Origin: Clostridia bacterium
GTDB taxonomy: Bacteria > Bacillota > Clostridia > Peptostreptococcales > Anaerovoracaceae
Length of the DNA stretch: 5,022 bases
Assembly (NCBI GenBank): GCA_024403005.1
Contig: JAKSSQ010000137.1
Location: forward strand, 1-5,022
Direction of reading: 5' to 3'
Both the position numbers and the translations under genes were made by a program. This document shows positions 1 through 5,022 of the stretch, piece after piece. The notes beneath the pieces were generated by a model. It searched no databases. It was given only the letters and a program-made list of their open reading frames with translations, and had not been told where the DNA came from. How positions within the stretch are numbered: position 1 is the first letter of the stretch; each line of letters begins with the position of its first letter.

Positions 1-132
1 GCTCTTATGGAAGAAGAAGCTTTCCTGAAGGAAATGGAATCCTCTTACGCACACAAGTTCGCTTCCAAGCCTGAAGTAATCAAGGGCAACATGGACGCTC
101 TTAAGATGGCATTAGAGGAGGTAAACGGCTAA
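1..132 (+). CDS. porC: Pyruvate:ferredoxin oxidoreductase gamma subunit, C-terminal end (partial)
   Basis: This is the last 43 codons of a gene that starts upstream of the window. The frame is open from base 1 to TAA at 130-132. The visible tail is charged and helical, ending in ...IKGNMDALKMALEEVNG. A final helix of the type 'KP-E-V-I-K-x-N-x-x-A-L' is usual at the end of POR/2-oxoacid:acceptor oxidoreductase gamma subunits. In the family, gamma is the domain that completes the four-subunit enzyme; in single-chain PFORs it is fused between the alpha and delta parts. The assignment rests mainly on position, directly before porD-porA-porB in the standard gamma-delta-alpha-beta order. The gene is also called porG. 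Its stop shares one base with the porD start, and its last codons contain a perfect Shine-Dalgarno sequence for porD (AGGAGG at 116-121), so porD translation is probably coupled to it. Confidence 0.8.
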   Translation, partial: ALMEEEAFLKEMESSYAHKFASKPEVIKGNMDALKMALEEVNG

Positions 133-440
133 TGAAAACAGATATTTCCAAGCAGGGTCTTGACGTTAAATGGAAAGACATGACTGTTGGATGCAACATC
201 GTTGCTCCCGGCGGTTCTGTTGATTTCCACACAGGCGAATGGAGAGTAGATACTCCGAAGTTTATCGAAGAAAAGTGCAAGCAGTGCCTGCTTTGCGCTC
301 CGGTATGTCCCGACAGCTGCATTCCCGTAACCGATGGCAAGAGAGCAGGTTTCGACCTGGATCACTGCAAGGGCTGCGGAATCTGCGCAAAGGTTTGCCC
401 CTTCGGTGCAATTGAAATGATGAAGGGGGTAAAGAAATAA
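132..440 (+). CDS. porD: Pyruvate:ferredoxin oxidoreductase delta subunit, 2x[4Fe-4S] ferredoxin-type
   Basis: A 102-residue electron-transfer subunit. Two classic ferredoxin motifs are visible in the C-terminal half: C49-x2-C52-x2-C55-x3-C59-P and C79-x2-C82-x2-C85-x3-C89-P. Each motif supplies cysteines for two [4Fe-4S] clusters that carry electrons from the TPP site towards external ferredoxin. The first ~45 residues are the short N-terminal extension normal for PorD, with the conserved-looking stretch W-R-V-D-T-P-K before the first cluster. Two extra cysteines, C21 and C63, lie outside the motifs. The length matches the family (about 100 residues). The start ATG at 132 overlaps the porC stop by one base and has AGGAGG 10 bases upstream inside porC. 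The stop (438-440) overlaps the porA start in the same way. A generic polyferredoxin is the only alternative, and the neighbours exclude it in practice. Confidence 0.95.
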   Translation: MKTDISKQGLDVKWKDMTVGCNIVAPGGSVDFHTGEWRVDTPKFIEEKCKQCLLCAPVCPDSCIPVTDGKRAGFDLDHCKGCGICAKVCPFGAIEMMKGVKK

Positions 441-1621
441 TGGCAGCAAAGGTTATTCGTGAAAGACTTTCCGGTAACGAGGCTATTGCTACAGCTATCC
501 GTCAGATTAATCCTGACGTAATGCCCGCATTCCCCATTACCCCGTCCACAGAAATCCCCCAGTTCGTAAGCTCCTATGTAGCTAACGGTCTGGTAGACAC
601 AGAGTTCGTTCCCGTTGAATCCGAACACTCTGCTATGTCCGCAACAATCGGTGCTTCCGCTGCAGGTGCAAGAGCTATGACAGCTACTTCCTCCGCAGGT
701 CTGGCATTCATGTGGGAAGAACTGCACATCGCTTCCTCCGACAGACTGCCTATCGTACTCGCACTGGTTAACAGAGCTCTCTCCGGTCCTATCAACATCA
801 ACGCTGACCACTCCGATGGTATGGGCGCTAAGGACTGCGGATGGATCCAGCTCTACGCAGAATCCAACCAGGAAGCTTATGACAACATGTGCATGGCATT
901 CAGAATCTCTGAAAAGGTTATGCTCCCCGTTATGGTTTGCCAGGATGGTTTCATTACATCTCACGCAGTACAGAACATCAACCTTCTGGAAGATGCTGCT
1001 GTTAAGGAATTCGTAGGCACATACAAGCCCGATCAGTATCTGCTCAACGCTAAGGCTCCTATGGCTGCTGGCCCCTATGCTGTTACTCAGTACTACATGG
1101 AAGCTCGCAGAGGCGTAGCTCAGGCTATGTACGACTCCAAGGATACTATCCTTGCAGTTTCCAAGGAATTCGGCGAACTCTCCGGCAGAGAATATGGTCT
1201 CTTCGAAGAATACTGCATGGACGATGCTGAATACGCTATCGTAATCATGGGTTCCGCAGCTGGTGCTGCTAAGGACGCTTGCGACATGCTCCGCGCAGAA
1301 GGCAAGAAGGTTGGCGTTATCAAGATTCGTGTATACAGACCGTTCCCCGCAAAGGAACTTGCTGAAGCACTCAAGGGCGTTAAGGTTATCGCTGCTATGG
1401 ACAGAGCTGAAAGCTTCTCCGGCAACAGCGGTCCCATGGCTTGCGAACTGAAGGCTGCTCTGTACACAGCTAAGATGACTCCGGACGTTCTTTCCATGAT
1501 CTATGGTCTGGGCGGCAGAGACATCACAGTTGAAGATATGGTTAAGATCTACGAAGATCTCATGGCAGGCAACCTCTGCTGTGACGAAATTCCGTATCGT
1601 TACGTAAACGTAAGAGAGTAA
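440..1621 (+). CDS. porA: Pyruvate:ferredoxin oxidoreductase alpha subunit
   Basis: A 393-residue alpha subunit, the usual length for four-subunit POR. The N-terminal pyrimidine-binding domain carries F31-P-I-T-P-S-T-E-I-P40, the family's substrate-site motif with its conserved threonine. It also has V59-E-S-E-H-S-A-M66, in which E62 is the likely glutamate that activates the TPP aminopyrimidine (by analogy with the Desulfovibrio africanus enzyme). The middle stretch around residues 113-145 (N-R-A-L-S-G-P, then G-A-K-D-C-G-W-I-Q) is typical of pyruvate-type rather than indolepyruvate-type enzymes. The C-terminal transketolase-C-like domain has I-R-V-Y-R-P-F-P and an A-M-D-R-A segment. Alpha and beta form the active site between them, in the cytoplasm. 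The start ATG (440) overlaps the porD TAA, and a purine-rich AAGGGGG at 423-429 lies about 10 bases upstream. Pyruvate is the best-supported substrate; another 2-oxoacid cannot be formally excluded. Confidence 0.95.
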   Translation: MAAKVIRERLSGNEAIATAIRQINPDVMPAFPITPSTEIPQFVSSYVANGLVDTEFVPVESEHSAMSATIGASAAGARAMTATSSAGLAFMWEELHIASSDRLPIVLALVNRALSGPININADHSDGMGAKDCGWIQLYAESNQEAYDNMCMAFRISEKVMLPVMVCQDGFITSHAVQNINLLEDAAVKEFVGTYKPDQYLLNAKAPMAAGPYAVTQYYMEARRGVAQAMYDSKDTILAVSKEFGELSGREYGLFEEYCMDDAEYAIVIMGSAAGAAKDACDMLRAEGKKVGVIKIRVYRPFPAKELAEALKGVKVIAAMDRAESFSGNSGPMACELKAALYTAKMTPDVLSMIYGLGGRDITVEDMVKIYEDLMAGNLCCDEIPYRYVNVRE

Positions 1622-1623
1622 TT

Positions 1624-1628
1624 GGAGG
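1624..1628 (+). promoter_or_regulatory. Ribosome binding site that fixes the porB start
   Basis: GGAGG sits between a possible TTG start at 1622 and an ATG at 1634. It is 5 bases upstream of the ATG and directly after the TTG, so only the ATG can be served by it. This moves the porB start 12 bases downstream of the longest open frame. Confidence 0.85.
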
Positions 1629-1633
1629 GAAAA

Positions 1634-2584
1634 ATGAGCGATTATAATTTCAAAGAATTTATGAGCCGTCCCGACAGACTTACTCCGGGACACAGAATGT
1701 GCGCTGGCTGCGGCGGTACTATTGCACTCAGAAACGTTCTGAAGGCTGTTAAGCCCGAAGATAACGCTGTTATCTGCAACGCTACATGCTGCATGGAAGT
1801 TTCCACATTCACATATCCGTACTCCGCTTGGACAGACAGCTACATCCACAATGCATTTGAAAATGCAGCTGCAACAGCAGGCGGCGTAGAAGCTGCTTAC
1901 AACTCCCTGAAGAAGCAGGGTAAGCTGGATGACAACTACAAGTTCATCGCAGTAGGTGGCGACGGCGGTACATACGACATCGGCTTCCAGTCTCTGTCCG
2001 GTGCTATGGAAAGAAACCACGATATGGTTTATGTTTGCTACGACAACGAAGCTTACATGAACACAGGTATCCAGAGATCTTCCGCTACACCTATGTTCGC
2101 TGATACAACAACAACTCCGGCAGGAAAGTGCTCCGCAGGTAAGCCCCAGAACAGAAAGGACATTACCGAAGTTATCGCAGCACACAGAGTTCCCTATGTT
2201 GCACAGACAACATTCCTGAATAACTTCTCCGACCTTCACAAGAAGGCAGAAAAGGCTATTTACACAAAGGGCGCTTGCTTCCTCACAGTTCTCGCACCTT
2301 GCCCCCGTGGTTGGAGATACGAAACTGAAGACATCATGGAAGTTACAAAGGCTGCAGTAGAAACATGCTTCTGGCCCATGTACGAAGTTGAAAACGGCGA
2401 AAAGTGGACTCTCACATATGAACCCAAGCAGAAGCTGCCCGTTGAAGAATTCCTTGCTATGCAGGGCAGATTCAAGCACCTGTTCAAGAAGGGCAACGAA
2501 GACAAGATCGCAGCTCTCCAGGCAGAAGTTGACAGACGCTGGGAAAGCCTCCTGAGAAAGGCTGAAATGAGCGCTAAGCTGTAA
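1634..2584 (+). CDS. porB: Pyruvate:ferredoxin oxidoreductase beta subunit (TPP-binding)
   Basis: A 316-residue beta subunit, counted from the ATG served by GGAGG at 1624-1628. It binds the diphosphate of thiamine diphosphate and one [4Fe-4S] cluster next to it. Cluster ligands are visible in the family pattern: C23-A-G-C26-G-G, a third cysteine in T51-C-C-M-E-V56 (C53 by alignment) and a fourth in A221-P-C-P-R-G-W227 (C223). The TPP signature is G109-D-G-G-T-Y-D-I-G117 followed by Y136-D-N-E-A-Y-M-N-T-G-I-Q-R148. The segment T58-F-T-Y-P-Y-S-A-W66 is typical of pyruvate-specific enzymes. One oddity is Cys at position 52 where the family usually has Gly (TGCLE/TGCME), giving a Cys-Cys pair at the cluster. 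It is the last gene of the operon, ending at TAA 2582-2584. It is followed by no further coding sequence for 347 bases. Confidence 0.95.
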   Translation: MSDYNFKEFMSRPDRLTPGHRMCAGCGGTIALRNVLKAVKPEDNAVICNATCCMEVSTFTYPYSAWTDSYIHNAFENAAATAGGVEAAYNSLKKQGKLDDNYKFIAVGGDGGTYDIGFQSLSGAMERNHDMVYVCYDNEAYMNTGIQRSSATPMFADTTTTPAGKCSAGKPQNRKDITEVIAAHRVPYVAQTTFLNNFSDLHKKAEKAIYTKGACFLTVLAPCPRGWRYETEDIMEVTKAAVETCFWPMYEVENGEKWTLTYEPKQKLPVEEFLAMQGRFKHLFKKGNEDKIAALQAEVDRRWESLLRKAEMSAKL

Positions 2585-2587
2585 TAC

Positions 2588-2630
2588 AGTTTAGGCTTGC
2601 AATAATGTAGTCTTAGGACTATACTAAACT
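2588..2630. repeat. Nested inverted repeat overlapping a promoter
   Basis: The outer arms AGTTTAG (2588-2594) and CTAAACT (2624-2630) are perfect 7-base complements. Inside them TAGTC (2608-2612) and GACTA (2617-2621) form a perfect 5-bp stem with loop TTAG. The inner dyad fills the promoter spacer and touches the -10 box; the outer right arm also overlaps the -10. It could act as a DNA operator, or as an RNA hairpin at the 3' end of por read-through transcripts. CTTG (2596-2599) can also pair with CAAG (2631-2634), which would make an H-type pseudoknot; four base pairs may be chance. The complementarity is certain, the role is not. Confidence 0.6.
2597..2625 (+). promoter_or_regulatory. Probable sigma-A-type promoter for a small RNA
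   Basis: The -35 element TTGCAA (2597-2602, 4 of 6 consensus bases) and -10 element TATACT (2620-2625, 5 of 6) are separated by exactly 17 bases. Transcription would begin near 2632, some 48 bases after the porB stop and about 300 bases before the next start codon. Because a strong terminator follows at 2748-2779, the expected product is a short RNA rather than an mRNA. Confidence 0.55.
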
Positions 2631-2631
2631 C

Positions 2632-2779
2632 AAGTAGCCGCAGGCGGCGCTGCCGCACTGCAGGATAGATGCCCTGGTTATCGTGAATTCGAATCACAGG
2701 GGAATAAGATGCCCGGAGAACGCGTAAGCGGATAACGGGGACTTTGAGGGGTGGCCCAGTGGGTCACCCCCATCTTTTT
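2632..2779 (+). ncRNA. Candidate stand-alone structured RNA of about 148 nt, family not recognised
   Basis: No convincing reading frame lies here, but helices are dense. A long hairpin (2640-2661) pairs GCAG-GCGGC with GCCGC-A-CTGC: 9 bp, one bulged A, loop GCT. A second domain can be closed by GTTATC (2677-2682) with GATAAC (2731-2736), extended past a TG bulge by CCC (2672-2674) with GGG (2737-2739). Inside it are GTGA/TCAC (2683-2686 with 2694-2697, 7-base loop ATTCGAA) and CGC-GTAA-GCG (2721-2730), a GNRA-type tetraloop. The 3' end is the terminator hairpin plus T-run. AGATGCCC occurs twice (2667-2674 and 2707-2714), and the two CCC runs could compete for the same G-run at 2737-2740. I looked for signatures of tRNA, tmRNA, RNase P, SRP, TPP, FMN, cobalamin and SAM elements and saw none. 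Ends are inferred from the promoter and terminator. A cis-acting leader of the downstream lipoprotein operon is the main alternative. Confidence 0.45.
2748..2779 (+). terminator. Strong intrinsic terminator
   Basis: GGGGTGGCCC (2748-2757) pairs with GGGTCACCCC (2761-2770) over 10 bp, including one G-T wobble, with loop AGT. CATC and a run of five T (2775-2779) follow. It would end the candidate small RNA and also any por read-through. Confidence 0.85.
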
Positions 2780-2792
2780 ATTTGCGTGAACC

Positions 2793-2822
2793 AATCAGCC
2801 GTGATAATCACGGCTGATTTTG
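2793..2822 (+). terminator. Second, tandem intrinsic terminator
   Basis: AATCAGCCGTGA (2793-2804) and TCACGGCTGATT (2808-2819) form a perfect 12-bp stem with loop TAA, followed by a T-rich stretch. It lies only 13 bases after the first terminator's T-run. On the other strand the stem is not followed by T, so it is directional and insulates the downstream operon from upstream transcription. Confidence 0.85.
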
Positions 2823-2849
2823 TTGATTTTAAGATAAATTAAGTATAAA
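2823..2849 (+). promoter_or_regulatory. Possible promoter of the lipoprotein/ABC transporter operon
   Basis: TTGATT (2823-2828) and TATAAA (2844-2849) resemble -35 and -10 boxes but with a short 15-base spacer, directly after the second terminator. The leader to the ATG at 2932 would be roughly 75 bases. I see no clear Fur-type 19-bp box. A direct repeat TATGCC occurs at 2878-2883 and 2888-2893, ten bases apart, in the leader. Confidence 0.35.
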
Positions 2850-2931
2850 ATTACTTATGTATGCTGTAATGGGGTAGTATGCCTTTTTATGCCCTGCAGC
2901 AGAATGTTCAATTAGATTCAGGGGAAAAATT

Positions 2932-3813
2932 ATGAATAAAAAGTTATTATGCATTTTTGCTTCGGCAATTCTGGCAATAACTGTGTTTGCCGGATGCGGA
3001 CAGGTCTCTGTGACACAAGTCCAGACTGACAATAATCAGAACCAGGCAAGTGCTCCAGCAATGCCCCAGGAAAAGATTCTGGACGAAGGCCTTGTGCCTG
3101 TATATGCAGAAAACATTAAAAGCGGTGTATTTACCGTAGATGTGCTCTCCAGTTCCACTATGTTTAACGTGGAAAGCTGCGAGCTGCGAGTTGAAGGCGG
3201 CTCCATGACTGCCGACATGACCATGTCTGCAAAAGGGGATAAGTACGTATTCCTCGGCTCTGCAGAAGATGCCCAGGCAGTTCCGGCAGAAGAGCTTATA
3301 GAGCCGGTCGTGGATCCGGACGGATTTGCGCATTTTACGCTTCCTGTGGAAGCTCTGGACAAGAGCATAGCCATTGCGGTTTACTCCGAAAGCAAAGAGA
3401 AATGGGCAGACAGAAAGATACTTTTCAGCACCGGCGAAATTCCTCTTTCAGCTTATGCAGACGGATATCTTAAAGATGCGGCTGCTATAGGCCTGGAAGA
3501 CGGGGAATATACCATTGAAGTTAATCTTATAGGCGGTTCGGGCCGCGCAAGCATCGAAAGCCCGGCAGAACTTAAAGTTTCCGGCGGCAAAGCGATTGCA
3601 GCTGTAAAGTGGAGCAGTGACAAGTACGACTACATGATAGTCGACTTAGAAATGTACAAGCCGGTTACGACGGAAGGCGGATCTGTCTTCGAAATACCGG
3701 TAGGTGCGTTTGACTATAATCTGAGCGTCAAGGCCGATACTACAGCCATGAGCGCTCCCCACGAAATCCCTTATAAGCTTTATTTCGACTCTGAAACCAT
3801 TAAAAACAAATAG
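2932..3813 (+). CDS. Lipoprotein with two NEAT-like (iron-transport-associated) repeats
   Basis: A 293-residue predicted surface lipoprotein. Residues 1-22 are a signal peptide with basic N-M-region K3-K4, a hydrophobic core and lipobox F19-A-G-C22; Phe at -3 is less usual than Leu. A polar Q/N-rich linker follows to about residue 60. Two repeats, about 64-165 and 190-287, align with each other: both open with a short strand (S-G-V-F-T-V-D-V versus D-G-E-Y-T-I-E-V) and share E-L-x-V-x-G-G. They continue with a K-Y/Y-x-Y-M segment and P-V/I-P-V before a final strand (R-K-I-L-F versus Y-K-L-Y-F). This beta-sandwich-like pattern resembles NEAT domains, which bind haem or related tetrapyrroles. 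The C-terminal repeat has W227-S-S, Y232-D-Y-M and A268-D-T-T-A-M-S, which the first lacks. The ligand is unproven. The start has AGGGG at 2920-2924, 7 bases upstream. It is likely co-transcribed with the substrate-binding gene 3 bases downstream. Confidence 0.75.
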   Translation: MNKKLLCIFASAILAITVFAGCGQVSVTQVQTDNNQNQASAPAMPQEKILDEGLVPVYAENIKSGVFTVDVLSSSTMFNVESCELRVEGGSMTADMTMSAKGDKYVFLGSAEDAQAVPAEELIEPVVDPDGFAHFTLPVEALDKSIAIAVYSESKEKWADRKILFSTGEIPLSAYADGYLKDAAAIGLEDGEYTIEVNLIGGSGRASIESPAELKVSGGKAIAAVKWSSDKYDYMIVDLEMYKPVTTEGGSVFEIPVGAFDYNLSVKADTTAMSAPHEIPYKLYFDSETIKNK

Positions 3814-3816
3814 TTT

Positions 3817-4989
3817 ATGTACTTTAATACTGTAAATAAGACAATTTTACATAGAATTGCAGCATTTGTGCTCGCTGCAGTAATCGTGCTTTCTCTGGCT
3901 GCATGCGGCGGTTCACAGCCCGCTGCTCCGGAAGCTTCCGAAGGTGTGCTGCCCGGCACAAACCTTAAGCTGGAAAGCACCATGGAATTAGAATATGCTA
4001 ACCAGTTTGCGGTCGAGTACTACGAAGGCGGTTATAAGCTGGTAAAGACAGAACGCGGCAGAGACTACCTGGTAGTTCCCGAAGGCGCAGAAGTTCCTTC
4101 CGGAATAAGCAAAAGCCTTACGGTTCTGCAGCAGCCCCTCGATAATATCTACCTGGCTGCCACAGCTTCCATGGCTCTCTTCGATTCCATCGACGGCCTC
4201 GGAAGCATTAAGCTTTCCTCTCTGGAAGCAGACGGCTGGTACGTGGAAAACGCAGAAAAGGCCATGAGAGAAGGGCAGATGTATTTCGCCGGCAAGTACA
4301 GCGAGCCGGACTACGAGACCCTTCTTGAATGCGGCTGCGACCTGGCAATCGAATCCACGATGATACTCCACAATCCTTCCGTCCAGGAAATGATTGAAAA
4401 CCTTGGAATTCCTGTGTTTATCGAGTATTCCAGCTATGAACCCCATCCTCTGGGCAGGACTGAGTGGGTCAAGCTCTACGGAGCGCTGCTGAACAAGGAA
4501 GAAGAAGCGGAAGCATATTTTAAGACTCAGTCTTCCATCGTAGAAGCTCTGGATAACTTCGAAAATACCGGCAAAAAAGCTGCATTCTTCTACATGAACG
4601 CTTCCGGCGGCGTGGTAGTCTACGCTTCCGGCGGATATGTGCCCAGAATGATTGAAATCGCAGGCGGAAAATACGCATTCGACAATGTCGGCGAGCAGGG
4701 AAGCAGGTCTTCCGTAAACATTACCATGGAAGAATTCTACGCTTCCGTCGTGGATGCAGATTACATAATCTACAACTCTTCCATCGACAGCTCCATCGAT
4801 TCCGTGGCAGATCTGCTGGCAAAGAGCCCGCTCTTTAAGGACTTTAAGGCCGTGCAGAACGATAACGTTTGGTGCTCCGGCAAGCAGATGTACCAGGCCA
4901 CCGACAAGATGGGCGATCTTATTAACGATCTGCACATTATAATCACAGATAGCAGCGAAGACACAAAAATCTTCTATAAATTGAAGTAA
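3817..4989 (+). CDS. ABC transporter substrate-binding lipoprotein, FepB/BtuF (periplasmic-binding class III) type
   Basis: A 390-residue predicted lipoprotein. Residues 1-29 form a signal peptide with lipobox L27-A-A-C30. Mature sequence from about residue 60 looks like the iron-complex/cobalamin-binding fold: an opening strand (F64-A-V-E-Y-Y), then L108-D-N-I, a D-Y-E-T-L-L segment at 165-170, and D175-L-A-I-E-S-T-M-I183. Next is G197-I-P-V followed by E203-Y-S-S-Y-E-P-H-P-L-G-R-T-E-W217, whose charged and aromatic residues would line the interlobe cleft. Near-identical segments recur in clostridial binding proteins found beside NEAT-like lipoproteins (from memory, not searched). It would deliver captured ligand to a FecCD-type permease. 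There is no recognisable Shine-Dalgarno before the ATG, which is 3 bases after the preceding stop, so translation probably depends on coupling. Ligand could be haem, a siderophore or a corrinoid; the sequence alone does not decide. Confidence 0.85.
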   Translation: MYFNTVNKTILHRIAAFVLAAVIVLSLAACGGSQPAAPEASEGVLPGTNLKLESTMELEYANQFAVEYYEGGYKLVKTERGRDYLVVPEGAEVPSGISKSLTVLQQPLDNIYLAATASMALFDSIDGLGSIKLSSLEADGWYVENAEKAMREGQMYFAGKYSEPDYETLLECGCDLAIESTMILHNPSVQEMIENLGIPVFIEYSSYEPHPLGRTEWVKLYGALLNKEEEAEAYFKTQSSIVEALDNFENTGKKAAFFYMNASGGVVVYASGGYVPRMIEIAGGKYAFDNVGEQGSRSSVNITMEEFYASVVDADYIIYNSSIDSSIDSVADLLAKSPLFKDFKAVQNDNVWCSGKQMYQATDKMGDLINDLHIIITDSSEDTKIFYKLK

Positions 4990-4999
4990 GGCAGGATAA

Positions 5000-5022
5000 A
5001 TGAACTCTCAGCAGGCTGAAAA
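5000..5022 (+). CDS. Start of a third operon gene (partial), probably ABC permease
   Basis: ATG at 5000 opens a frame running off the window end with seven complete codons (M-N-S-Q-Q-A-E). It begins 10 bases after the binding-protein stop, with AGG (4989-4991) and AGGA (4993-4996) as possible ribosome binding sites. The hydrophilic start fits the cytoplasmic N-terminus of a FecCD-family permease, the usual next gene, but nothing in the seven residues themselves identifies it. Confidence 0.5.

Noticed and set aside
1622..1633. TTG at 1622 as the porB start
   Set aside because: It directly abuts the porA stop and lies before the GGAGG site, which is correctly spaced only for the ATG at 1634.
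362..2479. A 705-codon open frame on the - strand opposite porA and porB
   Set aside because: It is in exact codon register with porA and porB, so it stays open simply because those highly biased genes avoid TTA, CTA and TCA codons. Its translation is Cys/Ser/Val-rich with no recognisable domain, and the sense strand encodes clear enzymes.
2260..2697. A 145-codon - strand frame covering the porB end and part of the intergenic region
   Set aside because: Mostly antisense to porB, low-complexity basic translation, and no ribosome binding site or domain evident.
2676..2702. A tRNA or tmRNA T-arm, suggested by the TTCGAA in GTGAATTCGAATCAC
   Set aside because: The stem is only 4 bp with the loop out of T-loop register. 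No D-arm, anticodon arm, acceptor pairing or CCA is present nearby.
2632..2779. 6S RNA, cobalamin, TPP, SAM or FMN riboswitch
   Set aside because: The 5' and 3' ends are not complementary as 6S requires, and the conserved core sequences of the riboswitch classes are not found.
2801..2811. GTGATAATCAC as a Fur-like or other operator
   Set aside because: It is the tip of a perfect 12-bp stem followed by T-rich sequence, so a terminator explains it better.
3988..4935. A 315-codon open frame on the - strand opposite the binding-protein gene
   Set aside because: Again in codon register with a clear + strand gene, with no recognisable domain or start signals.

Overview
The window looks like chromosomal DNA of a strictly anaerobic bacterium, most likely a Clostridia-type Firmicute. 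The evidence is a four-subunit pyruvate:ferredoxin oxidoreductase (POR), AGGAGG/GGAGG-type Shine-Dalgarno sites, very short intergenic gaps and Gram-positive-style lipoproteins. Genus or species cannot be named from this sequence. All genes seen are on the + strand.

Region 1 (1-2584) is the end of a por operon in the order gamma-delta-alpha-beta: porC (3' end only), porD, porA, porB. The order matches the Thermotoga/archaeal-type heteromeric enzyme. porC/porD and porD/porA overlap by one base (TAATG), and porB follows porA after 12 bases. PorA and PorB carry the TPP/substrate chemistry and one FeS cluster, PorD carries two more [4Fe-4S] clusters, and PorC completes the complex. Together they oxidise pyruvate to acetyl-CoA and CO2 and pass electrons to ferredoxin. 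Codon use is strongly biased, as expected for a highly expressed central enzyme, and this bias creates long spurious antisense reading frames.

Region 2 (2585-2931) is a 347-base non-coding interval with much more structure than a simple operon end. It holds a nested inverted repeat lying over a good sigma-A-like promoter (TTGCAA, 17 bases, TATACT). Next comes about 115 bases of potentially well-folded sequence with two copies of AGATGCCC, then a strong GC-rich terminator. A second perfect 12-bp terminator follows, then a weaker promoter and the leader of the next gene. The simplest reading is a stand-alone structured RNA of about 148 nt with its own promoter and terminator. I do not recognise the family. 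This is the part of the window most likely to hold something undescribed.

Region 3 (2932-5022) begins a second operon. It has a lipoprotein with two NEAT-like (iron-transport-associated) repeats and then, 3 bases later, a FepB/BtuF-type substrate-binding lipoprotein. The first codons of a third gene, presumably an ABC permease, close the window. Together they look like a surface capture and import system for an iron-containing or tetrapyrrole-type ligand. The ligand itself is inferred, not shown.
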